From Qipengyuania xiapuensis (GTDB lineage Bacteria > Pseudomonadota > Alphaproteobacteria > Sphingomonadales > Sphingomonadaceae): 64,000 bases of DNA. The notes under the pieces are model-generated. The model searched no databases, was not told the DNA's origin, and saw only the letters and a list, made by a program, of their open reading frames with translations. The DNA lies in NCBI RefSeq assembly GCF_019711395.1, contig NZ_JAIGNL010000002.1, positions 725,001-789,000 on the forward strand, read 5' to 3'. Each line of letters opens with the position of its first letter. The first letter of the stretch is position 1. Of this stretch, positions 1 through 7,835 are shown in pieces. The position numbers and the translations under genes were made by a program.

Positions 1-127
1 TCTCGCGCTGGACCTCGATCAGGTTGGGCATGTCGACGACTTCGTGGATGTCGCCGAAGATCTTGCGGATACGCCGCTTTGCAGTGCCCGAAGCAGTGTT
101 CCGGGTTGCCTTCGCCTTGGTAGCCAT
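1..127 (-). CDS. rpoB: DNA-directed RNA polymerase subunit beta, N-terminal fragment
   Basis: Only the first 42 codons lie in the window; the gene runs leftward off the edge. The ATG is the complement of 125-127. The peptide begins [10 protein letters not shown] and contains [20 protein letters not shown], which matches the start of alphaproteobacterial RpoB, where a short basic stretch precedes the conserved (F/I)G-x-I-x-E-V-x-x-x-PNLIE segment. RpoB is the catalytic beta subunit of RNA polymerase. In most bacteria rpoB directly follows rplJ-rplL on the same strand; here rplJL lie about 5 kb away and point the other way, so the usual cluster is split and inverted. The identification is from motif recall on a short fragment. 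Confidence 0.88.
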   Translation of the reverse strand, partial: MATKAKATRNTASGTAKRRIRKIFGDIHEVVDMPNLIEVQRE

Positions 128-487
128 AAGGGGTGTGTACCTCTTCTCGTGTGCATCTGGTCCCACCCACGCTTTTCAGGGCGGTCGGGACCGGAAATCA
201 GTGTCTCATGCGCGTGAGAGCCGTATCGCGAGACGCAAAAAGGCCGCAGCGAATGCACGCCAATAGCGGCGGCAGCTGCAGCTCATATAAAGCGTCGCGA
301 TATGGAAACGCCGCTTCCATCCTGTGTCCGATCCCCGCGCATGAATCAGACTCGCTCGAAGCGTGCGGTCGGGAGGGCATGTAGGAAGCGTGCGGGGCTT
401 TGTCAAACCTCCTTGGACCGCCCGAAAATCGCCGACCTACGAACTCGGAAAATCTGTGTTAGAAAGGGCGGAGGAGAGGGAGAGTTG
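128..487. promoter_or_regulatory. Divergent intergenic region between rpoB and the phosphatase gene
   Basis: This 360-bp gap separates the divergent rpoB and metallophosphoesterase genes and must carry the rpoB promoter and leader. A GGTCCC/GGGACC inverted pair brackets about 152-192, and a short AT-rich patch (tcatataaag, near 283) is the only promoter-like composition I can see. Short ORFs here overlap each other in several frames and show no coding character. I cannot place -35/-10 boxes with confidence. Confidence 0.4.
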
Positions 488-1558
488 ATGCGCGCGATCC
501 TGCTGTTCCTTGCGGCCGTTGCGGCACTCGTTGCCGCCCCCCTGCACGCGCGGGAAAGCGAAGCTGCGGCGGCCCGGATCGTCGCTGTCGGAGACCTTCA
601 CGGCGATTACGAGGCCTGGGCGGACATCGCCCGGCAGGCCGCCCTCATCGACGAGGAAGGGCGCTGGTCCGGCGCGGAGACCGTGCTCGTCCAGCTGGGC
701 GACATCACCGATCGCGGGCCGGATTCGCTGAGGATCATCCGGCATCTCCAGTCGCTGGGCGAGCAAGCAGAGTCCGCTGGCGGAAGCGTGACGGTGCTAC
801 TCGGCAATCACGAAGCCATGAATGTCATCGGCGACTTGCGCTATGTCGACCCCGGCGAATACGAGGCCTTTCGCGACGACAGTTCGGAGGCGCGGCGCGA
901 GGCAACCTGGAAGGCGAACCGCGAAGCCCTGGAGGCCTTTTACAAGCAACGGCAGCCCGAGCTTTCGAGCGACGAGATGCGCGACATGTGGTTCGCCGAG
1001 ACGCCGCTCGGAATGCTCGAACATCGCAGGGCCTGGCGTCCCGGCGGCGAATTGGGCAGCTGGGCGGCGAGCCTCCCGGCTGTCGCGAAGGTCGGACGGA
1101 CTCTTTTCGTGCATGGTGGGCTGAGCGAGGAGATGACGCGCGAGCCCATCGACATGCTCAACGGCAGGCATGAATACGCGCTCGGCAGCGGCGAAGCCAT
1201 CGACCGCGGCATCCTCGAAGCACCGCTCGGTCCGCTCTGGTACCGCGGAAACGTCCGCCGCGAGGAGCCTGCGCCCGACGATCCTGCGAGGCTGTCGCGC
1301 GAGCAAGAGCTGGCAACCGTCTTGACCCGCTACGATGCGGACCGCCTACTTGTGGCGCATACGCCGTCCGTGTCGGGCATCGTCACCGATCTCGGCGGCA
1401 GGCTGATCCGCGTCGATACGGGTATCTCCTCTCATTACCGCGGCCCGAGAAGTTTCCTCGTCATCGAAGGCGATGTGCTGACGGCGCATGAGAAAGACCG
1501 CGACGGAAACTGGAAATCGCGCGCGCTGAACCCCGAGCAAGGCGAGCCAGTGCAATGA
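488..1558 (+). CDS. Secreted metallophosphoesterase, Shewanella-like phosphatase type
   Basis: This 356-residue protein opens with a signal peptide (MRAILLFLAAVAALVAAPLHA, cleavage after AHA-like site near residue 22). The calcineurin-like metal-binding series follows: GDLHGDY at about residue 37, GDITDRG at about 74 and GNHEAMN at about 108, with later His residues in FVHGG and LLVAHTPS. The spacing and the GNHEAMN/GDITDRG wording resemble the Shewanella-like protein phosphatase (SLP) branch of the PPP family. It probably acts as a periplasmic phosphatase with a dinuclear metal centre; its substrate cannot be told. The start was chosen at 488 because a GGAGAGGGAGAG purine run lies just upstream and it gives a clean signal peptide; the longer open frame from 302 does not. 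The stop overlaps the next start by 4 bp, so the two genes are translationally coupled. Confidence 0.8.
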   Translation: MRAILLFLAAVAALVAAPLHARESEAAAARIVAVGDLHGDYEAWADIARQAALIDEEGRWSGAETVLVQLGDITDRGPDSLRIIRHLQSLGEQAESAGGSVTVLLGNHEAMNVIGDLRYVDPGEYEAFRDDSSEARREATWKANREALEAFYKQRQPELSSDEMRDMWFAETPLGMLEHRRAWRPGGELGSWAASLPAVAKVGRTLFVHGGLSEEMTREPIDMLNGRHEYALGSGEAIDRGILEAPLGPLWYRGNVRREEPAPDDPARLSREQELATVLTRYDADRLLVAHTPSVSGIVTDLGGRLIRVDTGISSHYRGPRSFLVIEGDVLTAHEKDRDGNWKSRALNPEQGEPVQ

Positions 1559-2589
1559 TCCGGTTGGCGAGCCTCGCTCTAGCCCTGGCCTTCGCCGCGC
1601 CCGCGAGTGCGCAGGACAGCAAGGGAGAGGTGACTCCACTCTTTGCGAGCGACGAGACACTCGAGGTCACCATTACCGGCCCGGTCGGGCACATTTCGCG
1701 CCGCGCGCAACGTTCTACCGATCCCTACCCCGCGCAGATCGAGGTCGCGGGCGAGACCCACGCGATCACGCTTGCTGCGCGCGGAAAGTCGCGGCGCAAG
1801 CGCGAGAACTGCCGCTTCCCGCCGCTGCGCGTCGCCTTCCCCAAGAAACCGGATGAGAGCTCGCTCTTCCACCGCCAGGGAAGCATCAAGCTGGTTACCC
1901 ACTGCCGTGACCGAGATGCATCGGAGCAGACGATCCTGCGCGAATATGCCGCCTACCGGCTCTACAATATCGTCACGCCAGAAAGCCTGAGGGTGAGGCT
2001 CGCACGCATCCGCTACATGGACGAGGGCGAGCTGGTGACGCAGCGGCTCGGCTTCTTCATCGAGGATGGCGACGATGCCGCACGCCGGTTGGGACGCAAG
2101 GAAATCGACACCTCGGACATTTCGGTCAGCTGGCTCGACCAGCAGGATGCGGCCCGATACGCGCTCTTCCAGTACATGATCGGCAATACCGACTGGTCCA
2201 TGGTGCTGAGCCCCGAAGGCGACGATTGCTGTCACAACTCACGCCTGTTCGGTGAGGACAAGGCCGCGCGCAGGAGCCTCACGCCTGTCCCCTATGATTT
2301 CGACAACGCAGGTCTGGTGGACGCGACCTATGCCGCGCCCAACGCGCAGCTCGGGACGCATTCGGTCAAGACGCGCGTCTATCGGGGTTTCTGCACCTTC
2401 AACGGGCTGGTGGCAGCCGAGGCGGAGAACTTGCGTTCCTTGCGGGGCGAGTTCGAAGCAGAACTCACGCGCATCCCTCATGCAGATGCGCGGACCAAAT
2501 CCGCGATGGCGAGCTATCTCGCCGGATTTTTCGAAGACATCGCGAGCAGCGAATCTATGGAGCGCAAGCTGTTCAGGAAGTGCAGATAG
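1555..2589 (+). CDS. Exported protein of unknown function, possibly CotH-kinase-like
   Basis: A 344-residue protein with a clear signal peptide (MIRLASLALALAFAAPASAQ). It shares an ATGA overlap with the upstream phosphatase gene, so the pair are likely made together. Visible features are a basic RGKSRRKR segment near residue 76, an FHRQGSIKLVTHCRD stretch, REYAAYRLYN near 128, and QYMIGNTDWS followed by PVPYDFDNAG around residues 204-250. The asparagine before an aspartate-rich PYDFD motif recalls atypical kinases of the CotH group, which phosphorylate surface proteins, but I see this only as a faint resemblance. Several cysteines late in the protein suggest a periplasmic or surface location with disulfides. 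Treat the function as unknown; linkage to a phosphatase is suggestive only. Confidence 0.6.
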   Translation: MIRLASLALALAFAAPASAQDSKGEVTPLFASDETLEVTITGPVGHISRRAQRSTDPYPAQIEVAGETHAITLAARGKSRRKRENCRFPPLRVAFPKKPDESSLFHRQGSIKLVTHCRDRDASEQTILREYAAYRLYNIVTPESLRVRLARIRYMDEGELVTQRLGFFIEDGDDAARRLGRKEIDTSDISVSWLDQQDAARYALFQYMIGNTDWSMVLSPEGDDCCHNSRLFGEDKAARRSLTPVPYDFDNAGLVDATYAAPNAQLGTHSVKTRVYRGFCTFNGLVAAEAENLRSLRGEFEAELTRIPHADARTKSAMASYLAGFFEDIASSESMERKLFRKCR

Positions 2590-2598
2590 CAGTCCCGC

Positions 2599-3267
2599 TC
2601 AGCGCGGCTCGCTGCCCTCGCCCGACTGGTCATGCGTGTCTTCGGGCTCCTCGCGCTTGGGTGAGCGCAAGTAGCGATGGGTGCCGTCCTTCGCGCCGTA
2701 ATCGACCATCCAGAGAAGCGCGAAGGAATAGTTGAACATGATCGTCATCACGAGCGCGATCTCGAGCGCGCCGATGCCTGCGGCCAGCCCTATACCGATC
2801 GCGAGCAGGATGTAGATCGCATCGCCCGAACTCTTGAGCGTGTTACGGAAGCGCACCCCGCCGACGATCCCGGCGAGCGAGAAGGCCAGCGCCAGCGAAT
2901 TGTGCACCATCACGACAATGGCGGTCACTGCAATCGGCAGGACGATCATCGTCTCGACCAGCGCCTGGTCGTATTCCGCGCGGCTGCGGCTCGCCATGTA
3001 GGTCCAGGTCACCGGCAGCGTGGTCAGCACCGCGCCCGCTACCGCGATGAACAGCCAGAAGACCGATCCGCCAAGGTTGGCGACCTTTTCCGCGCCGATC
3101 TTCACGCCGCCGAACGGATCGCTCACTGTCTGGCTGAGCAAGGTCTGCGCACCCCCTATCGGAAGAAAGTCCGCCAACGATGGAGCGGCGGCAACGACGC
3201 CCAGCACTACCCCCGTCACCACGAGGTAGAACAGGGTGAGCCTGAACAGCAGTGCGCGAAAGATCAT
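2599..3267 (-). CDS. DUF4956 family membrane protein
   Basis: A 222-residue integral membrane protein with about four hydrophobic segments: residues 5-27, 70-92, 110-135 and 150-185. The segment VMVHNSLALAFSLAGIVGGVRFR and the following AIYILLAIGIGLAAG are typical of the DUF4956 family, where a conserved N-S-L-A-x-A-F motif leads into a GxxxxxRFR turn. Homologues often sit near polyphosphate or CotH-type genes (general knowledge), which fits the preceding convergent CotH-like gene but proves nothing. The tail after residue 200 is charged and cytoplasmic. A GGGAGGGAT ribosome-binding site lies 9 bases before the ATG. It is convergent with the upstream gene, with only 9 bp between the stops. 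Confidence 0.72.
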   Translation of the reverse strand: MIFRALLFRLTLFYLVVTGVVLGVVAAAPSLADFLPIGGAQTLLSQTVSDPFGGVKIGAEKVANLGGSVFWLFIAVAGAVLTTLPVTWTYMASRSRAEYDQALVETMIVLPIAVTAIVVMVHNSLALAFSLAGIVGGVRFRNTLKSSGDAIYILLAIGIGLAAGIGALEIALVMTIMFNYSFALLWMVDYGAKDGTHRYLRSPKREEPEDTHDQSGEGSEPR

Positions 3268-3384
3268 GCCGGAAAAATCCCTCCCCTGCTGCGACTATAA
3301 GCCCAATTCCGGCGGGCGCAAAAGCCTGGAAACCCGCAGCTTTCCGTGGCTCATATCGCAATTCGATCTACCACATATCGTTTT

Positions 3385-3435
3385 TCAATATTATTGATTG
3401 ACAATAAATGCGACTCGGCTTATTGATTATCGATA
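3385..3435. promoter_or_regulatory. AT-rich palindromes, probable operator/promoter of the DUF2975-HTH unit
   Basis: This is a sharp AT-rich island in GC-rich DNA. It holds a perfect 13-bp palindrome TCAATA-T-TATTGA at 3385-3397 and a second perfect core TATCGATA at 3428-3435, with TTGATTGACAA between them. The sites lie 24-74 bp before the first gene of the unit, where an operator for the YozG-type HTH protein encoded at 4177 would be expected. Autoregulation is inferred, not shown. Confidence 0.45.
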
Positions 3436-3458
3436 TTGAAGATCAAGGAGTTCGATAA

Positions 3459-3587
3459 ATGACCCGCCTCACCACCCAGTTCGCCGCTGCCTGCGCAGCC
3501 ATCGTCATCACTGTATTGTCGCTTCAGACCGTGACCGCCGTGCCCGCCGCACAGGTCGCGATCCTCGCAGCGCCTGCCATCGCCTGA
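3459..3587 (+). CDS. 42-residue hydrophobic exported or membrane peptide
   Basis: A short frame starting MTRLTTQFAAACAAIVITVL and ending APAIA, with an AAGGAG ribosome-binding site at 3445-3450, 8 bases before the ATG. It has one hydrophobic stretch (residues 8-24) and then an Ala/Pro/Val-rich end, so it resembles a signal peptide with a tiny mature part or a single-pass micro-protein. It is followed after 23 bp by the DUF2975 gene and is preceded by the palindromic promoter region, so it is the first gene of that unit. Function unknown. The good ribosome-binding site, clean start and position argue that it is real. Confidence 0.6.
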   Translation: MTRLTTQFAAACAAIVITVLSLQTVTAVPAAQVAILAAPAIA

Positions 3588-3610
3588 TCACCGGCCAAAG
3601 GAGACTGCCC

Positions 3611-4150
3611 GTGACAACTCGCCCCAATGACCCGCTGCTGCTCGCCGGGAAGGTGCTCGTCCTGTTCATGCAGGGCGTGGTGGCTCTCGGCGTCATCGCC
3701 CTCGCCATCGGCCTGCCGATCATCGTCTTCATGCGTGACCGCATCACGGCCGAAGCCGCCGCCGATCTCGGCAATCCCGATTTCGTCTTCCCGCTCGCAC
3801 CCGTCGCCGGCGTGCTCATGTTCGCCATCATCCTCTTGCTTGCCGCGTTCTGGTTCCTGCGCCTCCTGCGCCAGATCATCGGCACCGTCGGCGAAGGCGA
3901 CCCCTTCGTGCCGGAGAATGCCGAGCGCCTGACCCTGATGGGCTGGATTGCGCTTGCCGCCCAGCTGCTCGCCATCCCTGCCGCCGGTCTCGCGCTCTAT
4001 ATCGCCAAGCTGTTCGAGGATCATGAAGGTGTGACCATCGATGCCGGCCTAGACCTCTCGGGTATCGTCCTGGTGGTCGTGCTGTTCATCCTCGCCCGCG
4101 TTTTCCGCCACGGTGCCGCCATGCGCGCCGATCTCGAAGGGACCGTGTGA
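3611..4150 (+). CDS. DUF2975 family membrane protein
   Basis: A 179-residue protein with a GTG start (AAAGGAG at 3597-3603, 7 bases upstream). Four membrane segments are visible: residues about 17-40, 62-84, 110-135 and 145-165. A short soluble loop RQIIGTVGEGDPFVPENAERL lies between segments two and three; this G-x-PF-x-x-x-NA-x-R-L pattern is the hallmark of DUF2975 proteins. These are almost always followed by a small YozG-type HTH regulator, as here. The pair is thought to form a membrane-associated regulatory module, but its signal and targets are not established. The stop codon overlaps the potential start region of the regulator gene. Confidence 0.82.
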   Translation: MTTRPNDPLLLAGKVLVLFMQGVVALGVIALAIGLPIIVFMRDRITAEAAADLGNPDFVFPLAPVAGVLMFAIILLLAAFWFLRLLRQIIGTVGEGDPFVPENAERLTLMGWIALAAQLLAIPAAGLALYIAKLFEDHEGVTIDAGLDLSGIVLVVVLFILARVFRHGAAMRADLEGTV

Positions 4151-4176
4151 TGCCAGCCGAAGAAGGAACCCAGATC

Positions 4177-4380
4177 ATGGTCAAACTCGACGACCTCCTC
4201 CACGAACGCCGCATGACGCTCACCGAGCTGGCAGACCGTGTCGGCCTCACCCTCGCCAACCTCTCGATCCTCAAGACGGGCAAGGCCAAGGCGATCCGCT
4301 TCTCGACCCTCGAAGCGATCTGCCGCGAGCTCGAGTGCCAGCCGGGCGACCTGCTCGCCTACGGAAAACCCGGCGTTTAA
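4177..4380 (+). CDS. YozG-type Cro/C1 helix-turn-helix regulator
   Basis: A 67-residue protein, essentially one XRE-type HTH domain: MTLTELADRVGLTLANLSILKTG forms the helix-turn-helix, followed by AKAIRFSTLEAICRELECQPGDLL. This wording is characteristic of the small YozG group. The start at 4177 is preferred because AAGGA lies about 10 bases upstream and the protein then begins MVKLDDLL, as relatives do; an ATG at 4150 overlapping the DUF2975 stop would add nine residues. It is the likely DNA-binding partner of the DUF2975 membrane protein and the likely repressor of the palindromic promoter at 3385-3435. Confidence 0.85.
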   Translation: MVKLDDLLHERRMTLTELADRVGLTLANLSILKTGKAKAIRFSTLEAICRELECQPGDLLAYGKPGV

Positions 4381-4398
4381 GGGGGCAAGACCAAGAAA

Positions 4399-4429
4399 AT
4401 GCATCGGGCCACGGGTCCGATGCATTTTT
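4399..4429 (+). terminator. Rho-independent terminator of the DUF2975-HTH unit
   Basis: A 12-bp stem (ATGCATCGGGCC / GGTCCGATGCAT, with one G-T wobble) closes on a 3-base ACG loop and is followed directly by TTTTT. It starts 19 bp after the HTH stop codon. Confidence 0.88.
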
Positions 4430-4501
4430 CGTATATGCGACTCGATAGAATGTGGCTATTTTATGGCTGCGCCAATCATGGCGCTTAGGAACATGAATAC
4501 C

Positions 4502-4723
4502 ATGAAGAAGATCGCTCTCGTCGCCGCTCTCCCCGTTGCACTCTCGCTCGCAGCATGCGGCGAAACCGCAACCGAAGAAGCACCGGTAGAAGAAACCGCT
4601 GTCGAAGCTCCGGTTGAAGCTACGGTTGAAGCACCGGTCGTCGACGAAACCGTCACCACCGACGAAGCTGCTGTCGACGCCACCGTCGAAGCCGGCACCG
4701 AAGAAGCTCCGGCTGCCGAATAA
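4502..4723 (+). CDS. Small acidic lipoprotein
   Basis: A 73-residue protein with a lipoprotein signal peptide: MKKIALVAALPVALSLAAC, with a lipobox LAAC. The mature part is a low-complexity chain of Glu, Val, Ala and Pro in repeated E-APV-E/TVEAPV units, with no fold evident. It is likely anchored to a membrane through the lipidated cysteine. The start at 4502 was chosen because TTAGGA lies 11 bases upstream; an in-frame ATG at 4493 is too close to that site. A close structural relative is encoded at 47922-48161 on the other strand, with nearly the same signal peptide and an equally acidic tail. Function unknown. Confidence 0.72.
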   Translation: MKKIALVAALPVALSLAACGETATEEAPVEETAVEAPVEATVEAPVVDETVTTDEAAVDATVEAGTEEAPAAE

Positions 4724-4768
4724 GCGCTTTGACGATCCCGCAATTGCGCGGGACGCCATCGACATCTC

Positions 4769-4799
4769 AGGGACCCGGTTCGAAAGAGCCGGGTCCCTT
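4769..4799 (+). terminator. Stem-loop terminator after the acidic lipoprotein gene
   Basis: A perfect 10-bp stem AGGGACCCGG / CCGGGTCCCT with a 10-base loop lies 45 bp after the stop codon. The T-tract is weak (TTCGCATTT), so termination may be partial. Confidence 0.6.
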
Positions 4800-5123
4800 C
4801 GCATTTGGCCGATGCTTTCCGGCTCCGATGCCACGGAAAACTTGACTCCTGCACCCGAGCCGCTAGATGCGCGGCCGACCGGCAAACCGCAAGGCAAGCC
4901 GATCATCCGTCCGAGACAGTTGGTGACCGGGATTTGCCGGTCTTAATTTCCAGCCTAGACGGGGAAAAGAGATTTTCATGGTGGGCTTCAAACCCGCCGT
5001 TTCGCGCCATTTGGCGCACTCCTTCCCCATCAACGGACTCGCCCGTGTCGTCTTTTCGGCATGGACAAACGTAGCCGATCGTTCGGGAGCATGTCCCGTG
5101 CGGTCATAGTGAAGGAGTATGGC
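4800..5123 (+). promoter_or_regulatory. Leader region upstream of rplJ
   Basis: About 320 bp with no convincing gene separate the preceding terminator from rplJ. Near its middle is a GCGCC-ATTT-GGCGC hairpin (5004-5017), and a CCGGCAAA/TTTGCCGG-type pairing is possible upstream. In many bacteria the rplJ leader RNA binds L10-L7/L12 and represses its own translation; this region is where such a leader would be. I cannot confirm the known L10-leader consensus by eye. Confidence 0.35.
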
Positions 5124-5639
5124 ATGGATCGTTCGCAGAAAGCCGATTCGGTCGCCCAGCTCACTGAAGTCTTCAACCAGGCAGGCGTGGTCGTCGTGAC
5201 CCGCAACCTGGGCCTTACGGTCGACCAGTCGACCGAACTGCGTACGAAGATGCGTGAAGCCGGTGCGTCCTACAAGGTTGCGAAGAACCGTCTCGCCAAG
5301 CTCGCCCTGAAGGACACGGACTACTCGGGAATCGAAGAATTCCTGAACGGTCCGACCGCCCTCGGTTACTCCGAGGATCCGGTTGCTGCAGCCAAGGCTG
5401 TCGTGGACTTCGCAAAGACCACCGACAAGATCGAAATCGTCGGCGGTTCGATGGGCGCAACGAAGCTCGACGAAGCTGGGGTCAAGGCACTCGCCTCGAT
5501 GCCGAGCCTCGACGAACTGCGTGGCAAGATCGTGGGCCTCGTCAACGCACCTGCAACCAAGGTTGCCCAGGTCGTCAACGCACCCGCAGCCAAGCTCGCT
5601 CGTGTCTTCGGTGCCTACGGCGCCAAGGAAGCCGCGTAA
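5124..5639 (+). CDS. rplJ: 50S ribosomal protein L10
   Basis: A 171-residue protein beginning MDRSQKADSVAQL, the usual alphaproteobacterial L10 start. An N-terminal rRNA-binding domain carries VVVTRNLGLTV and the conserved SYKVAKNRLAKLAL, and the C-terminal helix that carries the L7/L12 dimers includes LVNAPATKVAQVVNAPAAKLARVFGAYG. L10 anchors the L7/L12 stalk that recruits translation factors. The start was set at 5124 because AAGGAG lies 6 bases upstream; a longer open frame from 5061 has no such site. It is followed after 81 bp by rplL, as is usual, but not by rpoB. Confidence 0.96.
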   Translation: MDRSQKADSVAQLTEVFNQAGVVVVTRNLGLTVDQSTELRTKMREAGASYKVAKNRLAKLALKDTDYSGIEEFLNGPTALGYSEDPVAAAKAVVDFAKTTDKIEIVGGSMGATKLDEAGVKALASMPSLDELRGKIVGLVNAPATKVAQVVNAPAAKLARVFGAYGAKEAA

Positions 5640-5720
5640 GAGCTGGTTCGACGCACGAACACATATTCATCGGGGCAGAGTCCGCAGGACACCCCGGCCT
5701 ATTTATTGGAGTGAAACATC

Positions 5721-6098
5721 ATGGCTGATATCGCCAAGCTTGTTGAAGAACTGTCGAAGCTGACCGTCATGGAAGCCGCTGAGCTTGCCACGGCGCTTGA
5801 AGAAGAGTGGGGCGTGAGCGCCGCTGCTGCTGTTGCTGTTGCTGGCCCGGCCGGCGGTGGCGACGCAGGTGCACCGGCTGAAGAGAAGGACGAATTCGAC
5901 GTCATTCTCACCGGCGACGGTGGCAAGAAAATCCAGGTCATCAAGGAAGTCCGTGCCATCACCGGCCTGGGCCTGACCGAAGCCAAGGGTCTCGTCGAAG
6001 GCGCGCCGAAGCCGCTCAAGGAAGGCGTCAACAAGGCGGAAGCAGAAGAAATCAAGGGCAAGATCGAAGCAGCCGGCGGTACCGTCGAGCTCAAGTAA
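5721..6098 (+). CDS. rplL: 50S ribosomal protein L7/L12
   Basis: A 125-residue acidic protein with the family layout: an N-terminal dimerisation domain ([22 protein letters not shown]), an Ala/Gly-rich hinge at about residues 34-54, and the C-terminal factor-binding domain with [24 protein letters not shown] and [22 protein letters not shown]. It forms dimers on L10 and recruits EF-Tu, EF-G and IF2. TTGGAGTG precedes the ATG by about 7 bases. A strong terminator follows, so rplJ-rplL form a closed unit here. Confidence 0.97.
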   Translation: MADIAKLVEELSKLTVMEAAELATALEEEWGVSAAAAVAVAGPAGGGDAGAPAEEKDEFDVILTGDGGKKIQVIKEVRAITGLGLTEAKGLVEGAPKPLKEGVNKAEAEEIKGKIEAAGGTVELK

Positions 6099-6126
6099 GC
6101 TTCTTTCTCGTTTCGAGAATTTCGAA

Positions 6127-6155
6127 GGGCGGTGCCGCAAGGCGCCGCCCTTTTT
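6127..6155 (+). terminator. Rho-independent terminator of rplJL
   Basis: A 10-bp stem GGGCGGTGCC / GGCGCCGCCC closes on a GCAA (GNRA) tetraloop and is followed by TTTTT. The 24-base core is present again, inverted and identical, at 47856-47879. A smaller TTCTCG/CGAGAA stem sits just before it (about 6104-6118). Confidence 0.93.
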
Positions 6156-6325
6156 CGTGCCTGCCGGCAGGGCAGTTCCGCCTGCTCCCCGCAATATCCT
6201 GTTGCCGGGCAGACACGTCTGCGTGTTTTCGACAAGCTTTGTCCATGAACGGTTGCGCAGCTGCGACGAGCCGAATATCCCGCGGCCCGCGCCTCCCCAG
6301 GGGGCGCCAATACAAAGAGGAAAAA

Positions 6326-6697
6326 GTGGTCGCATATCTCGCAGTTTTCTGCGCCTACCTTGGCGCATGCCTTGTCGCATCCCTGCTGCACCGGCAGATT
6401 TTGCCGCGCACGCTTGCCGCGCGTTGGACAGCAAAACAGCCCGAACTCTTTATGTTCTGGCCGGTCCTTGTCGTCGCCGATGTGATTGCCGGTGCGGGCC
6501 GGATGGTCGGCCTCGCCTCGCATGTGCCTTCGAAATCCAGAGGCGGTTCGCAGAGCCGGCGCAAGCGACGCAAGAAGCGCGTGGCGCATGGCTACTTTAC
6601 ATACGGCCAAACGGACCCGGCAGCGCGGCGCAGCTCTCGCAGCTGGAACAGGCCTGCCACCAAGCGCCAGAAGCGGCGCAAGCGGATCCGGGCCTGA
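6326..6697 (+). CDS. Hypothetical membrane protein with a very basic tail
   Basis: A 123-residue frame with a GTG start and AGAGGA at 6316-6321. It has two hydrophobic segments (residues about 3-20 and 48-68) followed by a tail rich in Arg and Lys (RRKRRKKR, then KRQKRRKRIRA at the end), which would face the cytoplasm. I do not recognise the family. The basic tail could also result from reading a high-GC non-coding stretch, and another long frame overlaps it, so the gene is uncertain. It lies between the rplL terminator and the LapG-like gene. Confidence 0.4.
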   Translation: MVAYLAVFCAYLGACLVASLLHRQILPRTLAARWTAKQPELFMFWPVLVVADVIAGAGRMVGLASHVPSKSRGGSQSRRKRRKKRVAHGYFTYGQTDPAARRSSRSWNRPATKRQKRRKRIRA

Positions 6698-6847
6698 CCC
6701 CCTCCCGATTAAGCAAGCCTTGATCGCTTCTTGAGGGCAGATACCTAAGCCTCCTGCGGGATTGCCAGAGCATCCCTCCAAATCCTATTGCATTGTTAAC
6801 CAAAGCGGGAAACCGATCCTTGAGTCTGTGGCCTTAGCCATGGGTCC

Positions 6848-7825
6848 ATGGTCGGAGCCACCTTCCTTTCCCGCTCGACAAGGGCCCTTTGCGGAACTGC
6901 CTTCGGTGCGTTCGCCGCACTCGCCCTTGCCCCTTCCGCTCACGCGATGCCCGGCGCCGCACTGGTGCCCGCCGCGCTCGCCGAAATGCCGACCGGTTGC
7001 GCGCCTCTGTCGCCCGCAGCGCCGGTCGCCATAGCGGCTCCTGCGCCGAGCAAGGCTTCGCAGATCCTCGGCGGAACGAGCGCTCTCGATGCGATCCGTG
7101 CGCAGCAGGCAGCACCTGCATCGCACCCGCTGCTCGCAGGTGGCACCAACCGGAAGTTCGAACCGGCGGCTGCTCCTGCTCCGCGCGTCCAGCCGGCTTG
7201 CAGCATTGCGCAAAAGCCCTTCTCACTCGAGCCGCAGTTCACGCAGCGCAGCCCGCGCTTTGCTACGCCGCGCCCGACGCTCGCCTTCGTCGCGCCCCGT
7301 CCGAGCGGGAGCCGCGACATCGTGCTCGGCAGCCGCATGGTTCCGATCGGACGCACGAGTTTCGATGCCCAGTGGCAGCGTGTCAGCGGCGCTCGGACCG
7401 ATCTCGCTCCGACACTGGCGACGATGGGCGTTTCCGGCACCAGCCGCCGCGACCTCATCGCTTCGGTCAACAGCTGGGTGAACCGCCGGATCGGCCACGC
7501 CGAGGATACCGAGCTGTTCGGCCGCAGCGATTACTGGGCCGATGCCGCGACCACGCTGCGCCTCGGCCGCGGAGACTGCGAAGATTTCGCGCTGCTCAAG
7601 ATGGAGCTGCTTGCCGCTGCCGGCGTGAAGCGCGAGGACATGATGCTCACGCTCGCGCGTGACCTCATCCGTCGCCGCGACCACGCCGTCCTGCTGGTGA
7701 AGACCGACGAAGGCTTCGTGATGCTAGACAATGTTGGATCGACGCCGCTCGATGCCTCGCGCAGCCACGGCTATCGCCCGGTCATGAGCCTGGGCGCAAA
7801 GCAGAACTTCCTGCACGGCTATTGA
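6848..7825 (+). CDS. LapG-like transglutaminase-type cysteine protease (BTLCP/DUF920)
   Basis: A 325-residue protein with an N-terminal signal peptide (hydrophobic core FGAFAALALAPSAHA), so it is periplasmic. A Pro/Ala-rich linker leads to the bacterial transglutaminase-like cysteine proteinase domain at about residues 165-325. The catalytic set is intact: Cys244 in RGDCEDFALL, His279 in RRDHAVLLV and Asp294 in VMLDNVG. In Pseudomonas LapG cuts the large adhesin LapA at a di-alanine near its N-terminus and releases it from the cell; LapD holds LapG back when c-di-GMP is high. The gene faces a T1SS operon whose adhesin has a PAAG sequence at residues 106-109. No LapD homologue lies in the window. 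Family assignment is firm; the substrate is inferred from context. Confidence 0.88.
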   Translation: MVGATFLSRSTRALCGTAFGAFAALALAPSAHAMPGAALVPAALAEMPTGCAPLSPAAPVAIAAPAPSKASQILGGTSALDAIRAQQAAPASHPLLAGGTNRKFEPAAAPAPRVQPACSIAQKPFSLEPQFTQRSPRFATPRPTLAFVAPRPSGSRDIVLGSRMVPIGRTSFDAQWQRVSGARTDLAPTLATMGVSGTSRRDLIASVNSWVNRRIGHAEDTELFGRSDYWADAATTLRLGRGDCEDFALLKMELLAAAGVKREDMMLTLARDLIRRRDHAVLLVKTDEGFVMLDNVGSTPLDASRSHGYRPVMSLGAKQNFLHGY

Positions 7826-7835
7826 GCTGATTTAC

